Of a DNA stretch of 64,000 nt, positions 18,109-26,646 are shown piece by piece. The notes below the pieces were generated by a model, which made no database searches, was not told where the DNA came from, and saw nothing but the letters and a program-made list of their open reading frames with translations. Location: positions 1,054,001-1,118,000 of the forward strand of contig NZ_LARY01000002.1 in the NCBI RefSeq assembly GCF_003369925.1, written 5' to 3'. The stretch's first letter is position 1, and every line of letters begins with the position of its first letter. Made by a program: the position numbers and the translations under genes. The stretch is from Listeria kieliensis (GTDB lineage: Bacteria > Bacillota > Bacilli > Lactobacillales > Listeriaceae).

Positions 18109-20610
18109 ATGAAAAAGGTAGTCATCTTAAGTTTATGTGTATTGCTTCTCTTTCCGTTTTCGCTGCAAGGGCAAGTAAAAGCTGAAGAAGTTCAAGAACA
18201 ACCTATAGAAACACAAAAAAATGAAAGTTCAGCTCTTGAAACTGCAGTAGAACAAAAAGATACAATTAGCGAACAAGCGAATTTAAAGGAAGCGAATGTA
18301 TCTGTTCCGAAGAAAACACAAGAAAAAGAACCAGCAAAGCCAAATGTTAAATCGGAAATAAAAGAAGATGCGACTGCTAAGCCAAAAGCGGAACAAAAGC
18401 CAGAAACAAAGGAAGTCAACAATGATTATTTGATTCCAGATGTAGAGTTCCGTAAAGTCGTTAATAAAAGTTTAGGGAAACTGGGCGGCTATTCAGCAAC
18501 AAAGGAAGAACTTGCCAGTATTAAATTCCTAAATGTACAAGGAACAAGAACGAAGCAATTAAAAATTAATTCTTTTGAAGGATTGGAGTATCTAACAGGA
18601 CTTGAGACGTTGCAAGTGACATATTTAACCACAGCGGCAGACTTTTTAACGCAAATTGGGAAATTGTCTAGTTTGCAAGATTTAAAACTAAATACAGTCT
18701 TTTTTACAGGGACAGATGATATCCTTACAACCAGTTCTGGCGAGAGAGTGGAAATTCAACAAGATGTAGACTTTTCACCGATTGGTAATGTAACGACACT
18801 TAAAAGTTTATCGCTGACTTTTATTAATACACGTACGGCTAATTATCAATCCTACAATCGACTTCGTGCAGGCCTGACTGGGCTTGGGAAATTATCAAAT
18901 TTAGAAAAATTGACTATTGGACAGATGGGTGACTTGGATGATCCAAGTGCTGCTTGGCTTAAGAATTTAACGAAGTTGACGTCGTTTTCTGCAACAGATA
19001 CGGCGCTGAGCAGTGTAGCAGGTCTGAAAAATTTGCCTAATTTGGAGTTCTTAAATGTTAGTGACAATGCCATTAGAGATTATTCTGCTGTAGCGGGGAA
19101 AGGCTATTTCCAAAATACAAGTTCCAATAATTATATTCTAGATACCCAATTTATGTATGATGACCCAACAAAAGGTGATAACTTAGTTACGATTAAAGAT
19201 ATCATTAAGGTTGGCGAAGTTGGACTTTCTTCTGTCACTGTTCAAAAATTTACCGCTTTCCAGAATTATGATTTTGTATCAGCTAAGCAAAGCGAGGTTG
19301 GGTCACTAGATGTGACGCTGAAAATGACAAGCCTTGCCAATGTTAATGTGTATAACTGGAAAACAGGAGAGAATGATATTAAAATTCGTGGGACAGCTGT
19401 TCCATTTGTGGTAACACTAGGAAATGGTAAGACTATTTCTGCTTATGGGGTTATGCCTGTAGGGACTGTCATTACTTATGATGAAAACTATGAAGGCGGC
19501 GCTAAACACACTCGCAACTATGATCCCTATGCGAAAATCGAAAATATCGAGCCAAACATTCGACCTGGCTACGCGTTTGATGGTTGGTATGTGGATAAAG
19601 AAGGAACGACACCGTTTGATTTCTCACAAGATGTAGCACTGAACAAAACGCTTTATGCAAAATGGCGTACAAGTTATGCTTCTGTTGAGGCTAAGGATTC
19701 TGAAATTTATGAGGGCGACAGTTGGAGCCCGCAAGATAATTTTATTTCAGCAACAGATCAAGATGGAAATGAAGTTCCGAACTTTGATTCTGTGAAAGTT
19801 ACTGGCCAAGTGGATACAACAACACCAGGAACTTATGAAATCACTTATAGCGTGGCAGATGCTTCGAAGACGATTACTGTAACGGTGAAGCCAGATCAAA
19901 GCGCTGTGCACGTTAAAGATTCGGTTCTTTATGTAGGAGATACTTGGAATGCTGAGGATAATTTTGAATCTACAGCTGACAAAGACGGAAAGCTCGATCC
20001 AGTGTTTTCCCCCGAAAAAATTAAAGTCAGTGGATCGGTAGATACGACAAAAAGCGGCGAATACCGAGTGACTTATAGTGCCAATGGGCGGAGCGCGACG
20101 GCGGTTATAACAGTCAAAGATGATCTTACAGAAGTGAACGCGCACGATTCTGAGATTTATGTAGGTGATTTGTGGGCAGCAGCAGATAACTTCGACGGCG
20201 CCCTTGATAAAGACGGAAAAGAAGTTTCGTTTGCAGAAGTGACGGTAACTGGCGAAGTGGACACAACAACAGCAGGAGTTTATCCAGTCGTTTACAGCTT
20301 TGACGGTGTTCAAGTAGAGGTAAACGTAACGGTGAAACCAAAAGAAGCAGCCGTCCTACCTTCAAAACCAGCTGATCCTTCAAAACCTCAGCCGGAAAAA
20401 AATGGAACTGTGAAAGAAAAACCAGTGAAACAAGCACCGCAATACACTGTGACACAAACGAAACCAACTAAAGCGGCAAGAAACAAGGGCAAAATGCCTT
20501 CAACAGGTGATATGCTTTGGGATACTATCCTCTATGGATCAATTGGTCTTGCTCTCGTTTTACTTGCATTACGTATTTTACTACAAGTTCGTGTTCGAAA
20601 AGAAAAATAA
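18109..20610 (+). CDS. internalin-like cell-wall-anchored surface protein
   Basis: An 833-residue exported protein. Order: signal peptide (1 to about 26, cut near VKA-EE); a low-complexity Lys/Glu-rich stretch (about 27-105); an irregular leucine-rich repeat region (about 105-340; LEYLTGLETLQV, LKNLPNLEFLNVSDN); a Listeria-Bacteroides repeat (about 460-522; RPGYAFDGWYVDKEG, LYAKW); three Ig-like group 3 repeats (about 525-744); a Pro/Lys-rich linker; and a sorting signal KMPSTGD (M796-G800) with hydrophobic tail and RVRKEK. The sortase motif starts with Met instead of Leu. It probably sits on peptidoglycan and may bind a host or environmental ligand, but no target can be named. ATG 18109 has only a modest site (GGGTTGAGGG). 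It is a single-gene unit closed by its own terminator. Confidence 0.9.
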   Translation: MKKVVILSLCVLLLFPFSLQGQVKAEEVQEQPIETQKNESSALETAVEQKDTISEQANLKEANVSVPKKTQEKEPAKPNVKSEIKEDATAKPKAEQKPETKEVNNDYLIPDVEFRKVVNKSLGKLGGYSATKEELASIKFLNVQGTRTKQLKINSFEGLEYLTGLETLQVTYLTTAADFLTQIGKLSSLQDLKLNTVFFTGTDDILTTSSGERVEIQQDVDFSPIGNVTTLKSLSLTFINTRTANYQSYNRLRAGLTGLGKLSNLEKLTIGQMGDLDDPSAAWLKNLTKLTSFSATDTALSSVAGLKNLPNLEFLNVSDNAIRDYSAVAGKGYFQNTSSNNYILDTQFMYDDPTKGDNLVTIKDIIKVGEVGLSSVTVQKFTAFQNYDFVSAKQSEVGSLDVTLKMTSLANVNVYNWKTGENDIKIRGTAVPFVVTLGNGKTISAYGVMPVGTVITYDENYEGGAKHTRNYDPYAKIENIEPNIRPGYAFDGWYVDKEGTTPFDFSQDVALNKTLYAKWRTSYASVEAKDSEIYEGDSWSPQDNFISATDQDGNEVPNFDSVKVTGQVDTTTPGTYEITYSVADASKTITVTVKPDQSAVHVKDSVLYVGDTWNAEDNFESTADKDGKLDPVFSPEKIKVSGSVDTTKSGEYRVTYSANGRSATAVITVKDDLTEVNAHDSEIYVGDLWAAADNFDGALDKDGKEVSFAEVTVTGEVDTTTAGVYPVVYSFDGVQVEVNVTVKPKEAAVLPSKPADPSKPQPEKNGTVKEKPVKQAPQYTVTQTKPTKAARNKGKMPSTGDMLWDTILYGSIGLALVLLALRILLQVRVRKEK
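19681..20340 (+). repeat. three tandem Ig-like (Big_3-type) repeats
   Basis: Coding repeats of about 70-75 residues begin at 19681, 19903 and 20131. Each has the pattern xxVxAKDSxxYVGDxWxxxDNF, then DKDG, V(T/S)GxVDTTxxGxY and a closing TVTVK. They diverge in DNA, so they are old duplications and act as a stalk that lifts the leucine-rich domain from the wall. Confidence 0.85.
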
Positions 20611-20628
20611 GTAGTTAAGAAAAACAGC

Positions 20629-20662
20629 CGCCCAATCGTAAATTTGATTGGGCGACTTTTTT
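20629..20662 (+). terminator. terminator of the surface protein gene
   Basis: Perfect 9-bp stem CGCCCAATC (20629-20637) and GATTGGGCG (20646-20654), followed by AC and a run of seven T. Confidence 0.9.
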
Positions 20663-20698
20663 TATGAAAATGAAGCAAAAGAAGTGAATCTGAAAAAG

Positions 20699-20932
20699 TT
20701 ATCCACAAACTAAAAAGATGGCTGAGAAAGGGATTGTGGATGGTAGTTGTGGAAAATGTGGATAACTTGTGAGTAAACGATTGGCTTTTTAGCGTGCAAA
20801 TAGGTATTTTTATACAAAAATATACAGAGAGAAATGGCTTTATTGAGGGAAATACCTGCTTTTGGAACGTATGAAAAAGAAATATCCACAAATTATTCAC
20901 AGAATTTGATCCTGTTGATAACTTGTGGATAT
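20699..20932. other. cluster of DnaA boxes
   Basis: Two perfect 9-mers TTATCCACA lie at 20699-20707 (plus) and 20757-20765 (minus). One-mismatch boxes lie at 20882-20890 (plus), 20893-20901 (plus), 20913-20921 (minus) and 20924-20932 (minus). The four right-hand boxes are packed in 51 bp and mixed in direction. The region lies between the surface protein terminator and the 3' end of rpiB, with no gene of its own. In B. subtilis similar clusters outside oriC bind DnaA and restrain initiation. It is not an origin by context, as dnaA and dnaN are absent. Confidence 0.7.
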
Positions 20933-20943
20933 CTCGAATGAAT

Positions 20944-21399
20944 TTAGAGATGCTCGCGCTCGAACGCTTTAATTTGGTCGATTCGATTTGCGTGTCTGCC
21001 ACCTTCATATTCAGTATGCAGCCAAATTTTTACAATATCAGAAGCGAGGCCAGGTCCGATGACGCGGGCTCCGAGTGCGATTACATTTGAATCATTGTGT
21101 TCCCGAGTCGCGTGTGCGGTAAATGTATCTCCGACGAGAGCGCAGCGAATTCCCGGCACTTTGTTTGCAGCGATACTCATACCAACGCCAGTCCCGCAGA
21201 TGAGGATACCACGATCGACTTCGCCACTTTTGACCTTTTCGGAAACCGTAAAAGCAAGTTCAGGATAATCCACAGATTCCGGCGTTTCCGGGCCAAATTC
21301 CTGATAAGTGATTCCGAGCGATTCCAGTAGATGAACGATCGATTTGCGGAGCTCAATTCCGCCGTGATCAGAGGCAATAGCAACAGTTAAAGCAGACAT
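20944..21399 (-). CDS. rpiB: ribose-5-phosphate isomerase B
   Basis: A 151-residue LacAB/RpiB-family enzyme that interconverts ribose 5-phosphate and ribulose 5-phosphate. Diagnostic stretches are IASDHGGIELR (8-18), GILICGTGVGMSIAANKVPGIR with the active-site cysteine near residue 69, and HNDSNVIALGAR near 100. ATG 21399 follows GAGGAGG. It appears to be a single gene; the dense DnaA boxes start only 11 bp beyond its stop. Confidence 0.94.
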   Translation of the reverse strand: MSALTVAIASDHGGIELRKSIVHLLESLGITYQEFGPETPESVDYPELAFTVSEKVKSGEVDRGILICGTGVGMSIAANKVPGIRCALVGDTFTAHATREHNDSNVIALGARVIGPGLASDIVKIWLHTEYEGGRHANRIDQIKAFEREHL

Positions 21400-21501
21400 A
21401 AATCAAAATCCTCCTCGCGTAATCTTATTTTCCTCTCTATTATAACCTTTTCCGCAAGAAATAGGGAGGGGGCTTGGGACATTTTATGGGCATACAAAAA
21501 C

Positions 21502-21560
21502 ACTGAGCGATGCTAGCAGATTTTAAGTAACGTTCCATAAAGATCCACTATTCGCTCAGT
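21502..21560. terminator. long-loop inverted repeat, probable terminator of the stress protein gene
   Basis: ACTGAGCGA (21502-21510) and TCGCTCAGT (21552-21560) form a 9-bp stem with a 41-nt loop, flanked by A and T runs. It lies right after the stop of the minus-strand universal stress protein gene. The long loop makes it less certain than the other terminators. Confidence 0.5.
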
Positions 21561-21564
21561 ATTT

Positions 21565-22029
21565 TTATATAGTTTTCTTTTTTTCATTCCAAGCTTCGCT
21601 GCGAACCACAATTACATCACAAGGCGCGTTTTCGGCAACATATTCCGTGACGCTTCCAAGTATCATTCGTTCCGTTGAACTCAGCCCAGTTGCGCCAACA
21701 AGTACAAGGTCGGCATGGAAATCAGCTAGAATTTTTTTCACGAATGTACTTTTTGGAGTGCCAAATTGAACAAAGGTTTCAATTTGTTTGACTCCAGCTT
21801 TTTTTGCTTCATTCTCATAAATTCCGACAAGCTCTTCCCCGTAACTTCTTGCCTTGTGAACAAAGGTTTGCTCATAGTCAATTAGCGGGACAATACGGCG
21901 GATATCTGCGACAAAAGCGATTCCAAGCACGGCTTCATCGCTAGCAGCCATTTTTGCTGCACGGCGGAAAGCCGCCTCGGCCTCGTTGGAACCATCAACA
22001 CCAACTAAAATGCGGCTATAAGTCGTCAT
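21565..22029 (-). CDS. universal stress protein, UspA family
   Basis: A 154-residue single-domain protein. It begins TTYSRILVGVDGSNEAEAAFRRA and ends with the ATP-binding signature GATGLSSTERMILGSVTEYV and CDVIVVR. The frame is open further upstream, but AAAGGATGAGAAAA precedes the ATG at 22029. Proteins of this family bind ATP and support survival under stress; the exact role is unknown. It is followed by a hairpin and lies 80 bp downstream of the methyltransferase-like gene on the same strand. Confidence 0.9.
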   Translation of the reverse strand: MTTYSRILVGVDGSNEAEAAFRRAAKMAASDEAVLGIAFVADIRRIVPLIDYEQTFVHKARSYGEELVGIYENEAKKAGVKQIETFVQFGTPKSTFVKKILADFHADLVLVGATGLSSTERMILGSVTEYVAENAPCDVIVVRSEAWNEKKKTI

Positions 22030-22108
22030 TTTTCTCATCCTTTCAGATGTGCCTTTTTCTCTCCTATACCCGCTTTTGCTCGCTATAGACACAGTTGATT
22101 TGTAAAAT

Positions 22109-22672
22109 TTAGGGTTTTATAACGAGCGGTTTATGTGCATCCAAAATGATCGATACCATCCCAAGTTTTTCGGCACTATTTCGCGTATCATAACGAAATG
22201 AGCGTCCGACTAAGCCATCATCTGGATTCCAATAATGGAAGTGAAAGTCTCCATCCGAATCGCAGTATTCTAATAAATGAGTAACAAATCCGGCGGCTTC
22301 AAAAACGGCTGTCAATTGTTCAGCGTTGTAAACAATTTTATGACTAGCGGCCGGGTGATCGGCGGGTCCGGGTCCGCCGATTTGGACAAGTTCTTGATAA
22401 GCTTGATTCCGAAAATTTCGATCAGGAACAGCCACACGGAGGTATCCGCCAGGCTTTAAGAAATGAAAACAATTTTTGGCAGCGCGAATGCCCTCTTCGA
22501 CATCCAGATGTTCAAAGACGTACTCGGCCAGAAGGGCATCAATACTGCTCGCAGAAAACTGCCGGTTCCAGCTTGCTACGTCGAGTAAGTCAAGTTCATT
22601 TTCCTGTGTTGCGATCCAGCCTGGGTAGCGCGTTTCGCCAGCGCCAATAATAATTTTTAAAGCTTCTGTCAA
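22109..22672 (-). CDS. SAM-dependent methyltransferase-like protein
   Basis: A 187-residue protein that looks like a small class I methyltransferase. It has IIIGAGETRYPGWIATQ at the N-terminus, an acidic second strand (LDLLDVASWN), AEYVFEHLDVEEGIRAAKNCFHFLKPGGYLRVAVPDR, and AFEAAGFVTHLLEY near the end. This is the pattern of the predicted methyltransferases related to COG4627. The usual glycine loop is short, so activity is uncertain. GAGGTG 6 nt before TTG 22672 sets the start, although the frame opens earlier at 22717. The substrate is unknown. Confidence 0.7.
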   Translation of the reverse strand: MTEALKIIIGAGETRYPGWIATQENELDLLDVASWNRQFSASSIDALLAEYVFEHLDVEEGIRAAKNCFHFLKPGGYLRVAVPDRNFRNQAYQELVQIGGPGPADHPAASHKIVYNAEQLTAVFEAAGFVTHLLEYCDSDGDFHFHYWNPDDGLVGRSFRYDTRNSAEKLGMVSIILDAHKPLVIKP

Positions 22673-22830
22673 AAAAATCACCTCATGTTTTAGCCTTTTA
22701 TAGGACAAGTATAGCAAATTTTCTGATGGTTTCTCAAAATGTGGGGTGAAAACGAGATTTTATGTGGAGCGCAAAATCTTACTTTTTCTGTTATAGTAAG
22801 AGAGAAACCTTGAAAAGTGAGGGATGCTAA

Positions 22831-24225
22831 ATGGATTGGGATACACTTTTAAATGATAAACGCCGGCGTGAATCCTCTGTTACACGCAGTAAAAGCACGG
22901 ATATTCGAAATGCTTTTGAAAATGACTATCAACGAATCGTAATGAGTGCTTCGTTTAGGCGTTTGCAAGATAAAACACAAATTTTCCCGCTTGAAAAAAG
23001 TGACTTTGTGCGGACGCGTTTAACGCATTCGATTGAAGTCGCAACGATTGCTAAATCGATGGGAAATATGGTCTCACATAAAATTGTGGAAGATGAGCTA
23101 GATCCGAGTTTTAAGCCTGAACACGCCGAAAAAATTGCGGATATCCTAGCCTGCACGGGATTGCTGCATGATATGGGAAACCCGCCGTTCGGTCACTTTG
23201 GTGAAGAATCCATCCGCGAATGGTTCAAAGAAAACTTGGAGCGCCTCGAATATGGCGGGAAGAAGTTAACAACCATTTTGACCAAGCAAATGAAGGAAGA
23301 TTTCTATCATTTTGAAGGGAATGCACAGGTTTTGCGTGTTGTTTCCAAGCTTCACTACTTATTTGACGAATATGGACTTAACTTGACACATGCCACGCTG
23401 AACGGTGTAATCAAATACCCGGTTTCTTCGCTCAAAATTAATAAAAAACGAACTCGCAGTAAAAAACTAGGATACTTTTACGCGGACGAATCCATATTTA
23501 AAGAGGTGACAGCCGCAACGGGCGCCTTTAACAAGCGCCACCCGCTCACGTTCTTGCTAGAAGTAGCCGATGATATCGCCTACCTGAACGCCGATTTGGA
23601 AGATGGTGTGAAAAAAGGGACGGTGACGATTCAGCAAATTTTACGGGGCTTTGAAGAATTTGATGAGCATAACTGGGTCACGTCAGCCTGCTTTAATGAG
23701 CTTAAGAAAAAAGCAGATCGCTACGAGGGTCAAGAAGAAGCTTTTATTGCGCAACAATGGCTGGCCTCGAATGTGCGTGGTCAACTTATTAACCGCGCGC
23801 TCGAAGTCTTTTATGAAAACTACGAAGCCATCATGAAAGGTGAATTTGATGACTCCTTGTTAGATGCGTCTGAAGCTTCTCAGCTCGTTCAAGTCTTACA
23901 ATATCTATCTCGTACGTATATTTACACGAATCAAGGCGTTGTCGAGTCGGAAATTGCGGGAAGTGAAATCATCTCGGCGCTACTTGACAGTTACATTCCA
24001 GCCGTTTTATATTTTGATAGTGAAGAAGGCAAACAAACGGCAAAAGATAAGCGGTTAATTTCACTCATTTCGGATAACTATTTAGGCTGCTATCGTAAAA
24101 ACGCAGCGGACCAAGACGAAACCGTGAAGTTGTATCTGCGTTTGCTGCTTATCACAGACTTTATTTGCGGAATGACGGATAATTACGCCAAAGATTTATA
24201 TCAAAAACTAAGAGGATTACGCTAA
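22831..24225 (+). CDS. dgt: deoxyguanosinetriphosphate triphosphohydrolase-like protein
   Basis: A 464-residue HD-domain enzyme of the dNTPase family that splits dGTP to deoxyguanosine and triphosphate. The metal-binding residues are visible: His66 in RLTHSIEVA, His113-Asp114 in LLHDMGNPPFGHFGEE, and the distal Asp in LLEVADDIAYLNADLEDG. The N-terminal RRRESSVTRSKSTDIRNAFENDYQRI is typical. ATG 22831 follows GTGAGGGATG. It is divergent from the methyltransferase-like gene and is followed 21 bp later by a DUF2871 gene, so they probably form one unit. In the family it helps control dNTP pools and fidelity, and some homologues act against phages. Confidence 0.92.
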   Translation: MDWDTLLNDKRRRESSVTRSKSTDIRNAFENDYQRIVMSASFRRLQDKTQIFPLEKSDFVRTRLTHSIEVATIAKSMGNMVSHKIVEDELDPSFKPEHAEKIADILACTGLLHDMGNPPFGHFGEESIREWFKENLERLEYGGKKLTTILTKQMKEDFYHFEGNAQVLRVVSKLHYLFDEYGLNLTHATLNGVIKYPVSSLKINKKRTRSKKLGYFYADESIFKEVTAATGAFNKRHPLTFLLEVADDIAYLNADLEDGVKKGTVTIQQILRGFEEFDEHNWVTSACFNELKKKADRYEGQEEAFIAQQWLASNVRGQLINRALEVFYENYEAIMKGEFDDSLLDASEASQLVQVLQYLSRTYIYTNQGVVESEIAGSEIISALLDSYIPAVLYFDSEEGKQTAKDKRLISLISDNYLGCYRKNAADQDETVKLYLRLLLITDFICGMTDNYAKDLYQKLRGLR

Positions 24226-24246
24226 ACAAAAAGGAGCAACTAATTT

Positions 24247-24654
24247 ATGAAAAAACTGCTAACAACATCGCTTTTCTATTGTATTCTAGGCCTTATCTCA
24301 GGGATTTACTACCGAGAAATCACGAAATATACGGGTTTCACGGGAGAAACGCAACTCTCTGTTTTGCACACACATTTACTGATGCTTGGCATGTTCATGT
24401 TTTTAATCGTGCTACTACTTGAGAAAAATTTCGGAATCATGTCGAGCAAAAAATTCAATGCCTTCTATTACATTTACAATGCAGGCTTGCTACTTACTGT
24501 GGGCTTACTAACTTTCCATGGCACAATGACAGTACTTGGGCAAGAAACAGGAGCGGCGGTTTCCGGCATAGCCGGCCTAGGCCACATACTACTCGCAGTA
24601 GGACTTATCTTCTTGTTCGTGATCATGTACAAGAAATTGAAGGAGAAGAAATAA
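24247..24654 (+). CDS. DUF2871-type membrane protein
   Basis: A 135-residue protein with four hydrophobic segments (about 7-23, 44-64, 77-96 and 106-126). The stretch YYREITKYTGFTGETQLSVLHTHLLMLGM, with its paired histidine, is the mark of the DUF2871 family. Its function is unknown. It follows dgt by 21 bp behind AAGGAGCAACTAATTT and is closed by a strong terminator, so it shares the dgt transcript. Confidence 0.8.
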   Translation: MKKLLTTSLFYCILGLISGIYYREITKYTGFTGETQLSVLHTHLLMLGMFMFLIVLLLEKNFGIMSSKKFNAFYYIYNAGLLLTVGLLTFHGTMTVLGQETGAAVSGIAGLGHILLAVGLIFLFVIMYKKLKEKK

Positions 24655-24672
24655 TCTAGCTAGATAGGCGAA

Positions 24673-24716
24673 AAAAGGAGGCTTTGTGCATGATACCATA
24701 CACAAAGCCTCCTTTT
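24673..24716. terminator. bidirectional terminator
   Basis: A perfect 16-bp inverted repeat (24673-24688 and 24701-24716, 12-nt loop) with A and T ends lies between the convergent DUF2871 gene and the ABC cassette. Confidence 0.92.
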
Positions 24717-24758
24717 ATGATCTCCAAAATTATGGAAATCCGAATATTTATATGTCCG

Positions 24759-25286
24759 TTAAGGGACAAGAACCGAGTACTTTATAAAGGTTTTTTCTTT
24801 TTCAGGAACAAGGAAACTAAAACGCATAGGCTCATCTTGGTGGCTGATTTCTTGCTTAGTCACATCAAAATGAAATTTAAGTTTTGTTTCTTGTAAAAGA
24901 GAAAGGTCCTTACTGACAAAGCGTTTCCCATCTTCTGTATACACTTCTGCTGCCACTCCCGGATCAAAATAAGGAATATTTAACCAGATATTTTCAACAA
25001 AATTTTTATTGTTTTTCTTAAAGCCGTAATCATTTAACCCCAACAGCTTAATAGATGCAAGGACATCAACGGTTACATGATCGCCTGCTTGTTTTTTGTT
25101 TGTATCAAGCACTTTGAAATGAACATTTTTAGTTTGAATTTCTTGTTGGAGAGGAACGATTTTTTCTGTGACGAAATGTGCGCTTTTGTAAGTCCGATTA
25201 ACGACATGATAACGATATCCTGCCAGGCTCAAGATGATAATAGCGAGAAGGATAGAAGCAAAAATGAGCCCTTTTTTATTTTTCAC
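24759..25286 (-). CDS. membrane-anchored accessory protein of the ABC cassette, unknown function
   Basis: A 175-residue protein with one N-terminal hydrophobic segment (residues 6-23, LIFASILLAIIILSLAGY) and a hydrophilic outer part of about 150 residues rich in Lys and beta-type stretches (VTVDVLASIKLLGLNDYGF, KLKFHFDVTKQEI, MRFSFLVPEKEK). I do not recognise a family. The segment lacks a lipobox and a clear cleavage site, so it is probably a membrane anchor. GTG 25286 overlaps the ATPase gene by 11 bp, so the two are translated together. As the last gene of the cassette it may be an immunity or folding factor, or a partner of the transporter; this is inference. Confidence 0.6.
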   Translation of the reverse strand: MKNKKGLIFASILLAIIILSLAGYRYHVVNRTYKSAHFVTEKIVPLQQEIQTKNVHFKVLDTNKKQAGDHVTVDVLASIKLLGLNDYGFKKNNKNFVENIWLNIPYFDPGVAAEVYTEDGKRFVSKDLSLLQETKLKFHFDVTKQEISHQDEPMRFSFLVPEKEKTFIKYSVLVP

Positions 25287-25911
25287 TTACAGTTCCTTCT
25301 TTCACAATGAAATGTTTGGTAGCTAGAGCTTCAATAAATGGTAAATCGTGAGAAGCGATAATAAAAGTAATATTTAACTCTTGATTTAATTTTTTTATAT
25401 AGCGAATTAAGTTTTGAATGCTTGTCTGATCAAGAGCGTTAGTAGGTTCGTCGAGAATAATGAGCTCGCTATTCCCAATTAAAGCTTGTGCAATGCCAAG
25501 TTTTTGCTTCATACCAAGAGAAAACTTTTTCACTTTTTGTTTTCCTTGAAAAGGGAGATTAAATTCTTTTAAAAGTGAAATGATATCTTCTTGTGTCACA
25601 TTGTCTTGTAAGTCTGCTAGTAGTTCTAGATTGGTCAAAGCGGTAAATTCTTCAATGAGACTAGGGTTTTCAATCAGAATACCAGCTTTTACAGGATATT
25701 TTTCACCGATATGGACAGGCTTACCATCTACTTTAATTTCTCCAGATGTTTTAATCAATCCGAGTATTGCACGGATAATTAAAGTTTTGCCAGAACCATT
25801 AATGCCTTCTAGTGCCACAATGTCTCCCTTGTTGATAGAAACAGAGATGTCCTGTAATAAAGGTGTTCCTTTTAGTGTTTTTGAAACATGATTTAGTGTG
25901 ATATAGGTCAT
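25276..25911 (-). CDS. ABC transporter ATP-binding protein
   Basis: A 211-residue ATPase subunit with a Walker A (GINGSGKTLI, about 36-45), Q-loop region (AGILIENPSLI), a signature with LGMKQKLGIAQAL (the C-loop reads FSLGM rather than LSGGQ), Walker B (LIILDEPTNALD) and the switch histidine (IIASHD). It resembles ATPases of ABC-2 type exporters for lantibiotics and similar peptides. ATG 25911 follows AAGGAGGT. It lies 12 bp after the third permease gene and shares 11 bp with the accessory gene, so it clearly belongs to this cassette. Confidence 0.9.
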   Translation of the reverse strand: MTYITLNHVSKTLKGTPLLQDISVSINKGDIVALEGINGSGKTLIIRAILGLIKTSGEIKVDGKPVHIGEKYPVKAGILIENPSLIEEFTALTNLELLADLQDNVTQEDIISLLKEFNLPFQGKQKVKKFSLGMKQKLGIAQALIGNSELIILDEPTNALDQTSIQNLIRYIKKLNQELNITFIIASHDLPFIEALATKHFIVKEGTVSEK

Positions 25912-25923
25912 TAAAGAACCTCC

Positions 25924-26646
25924 TTATAAACTCTTCTTTTTGTAAATTATTAAATACGATATGTTCAAGATGAACAGCACAATATAAATATAGAAACAAT
26001 CGAAATTAGAATAGTAGGGAAATCGAGCTAACATAGTTAAATTTAGTAAGTTCCACTTCGTACCTGTATAAATGGAAACAATCAAAATGATTATCGGAAC
26101 AACAATACCAACAACAGGACTGAATAACGAACAAATTTGCTGGATAAACAATAAAACTAAAAGTATCCCCAAAAGAATGAAGAAAAACAAAAAGGGTTGA
26201 CTAGTTTCAGCTATTTGTAGCCAAGCATGCGTTCCGGTTATTAGTTTTTGACAAAAAGCCAAAATAAAAAAAGTGATACCCGCATAGGTGAGCGCAATCA
26301 AATAAAGAAAGGATACGTTGATTAGCCCAAATTCAAATTGACTGAATCCCTTGCCTCGCAGTTGAATGGAATGTTTGTCCCAAAGAATTTGCAAGCTATT
26401 GCTAATCATAAATAAGGGAATCGTGAAGAAGCAGAACCAAAGAACTGGGATTTGAACTCGATTCGAAGCAACGTCGTGAAATGAAGTCCCATAAAAAAAC
26501 AAACTAAAAATAGAAGTTTGTGGGTTATCTTTTAACTGAATAGCCACAATAATTTCTGTAAGGATAATAACTGCCAGCAAGTAGAGGAAACGTTTTTGGA
26601 TAAGCTGCCCAAAATAATAAAATTGTACTTTGATTAGTGATTTCAT
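25924..26646 (-). CDS. membrane subunit 3 of the ABC cassette
   Basis: A 240-residue integral membrane protein with about six hydrophobic segments, the arrangement of ABC-2 type permeases, but without a motif that names its substrate. The frame opens at 26682; the real start is ATG 26646, which follows AAAGGATATTTT and overlaps the stop of the upstream permease as ATGA. The last segment ends in LIIYKKKSL. It probably pairs with one or both of the other permeases. Confidence 0.75.
   Translation of the reverse strand: MKSLIKVQFYYFGQLIQKRFLYLLAVIILTEIIVAIQLKDNPQTSIFSLFFYGTSFHDVASNRVQIPVLWFCFFTIPLFMISNSLQILWDKHSIQLRGKGFSQFEFGLINVSFLYLIALTYAGITFFILAFCQKLITGTHAWLQIAETSQPFLFFFILLGILLVLLFIQQICSLFSPVVGIVVPIIILIVSIYTGTKWNLLNLTMLARFPYYSNFDCFYIYIVLFILNISYLIIYKKKSL

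Noticed and set aside
19747-20313. Minus-strand open frame of 188 codons opposite the Ig-like repeats
   Set aside because: It is a mirror of the coding repeats, rich in Cys, His and Phe from antisense reading, with no start signal.
19681-20340. CRISPR-like or satellite repeat
   Set aside because: The repeats are about 220 bp, in frame and diverged; they are protein domain repeats. I saw no CRISPR array anywhere in the window.
20699-20932. Chromosomal origin of replication
   Set aside because: DnaA boxes are present, but dnaA, dnaN and an evident AT-rich unwinding region with them are absent.
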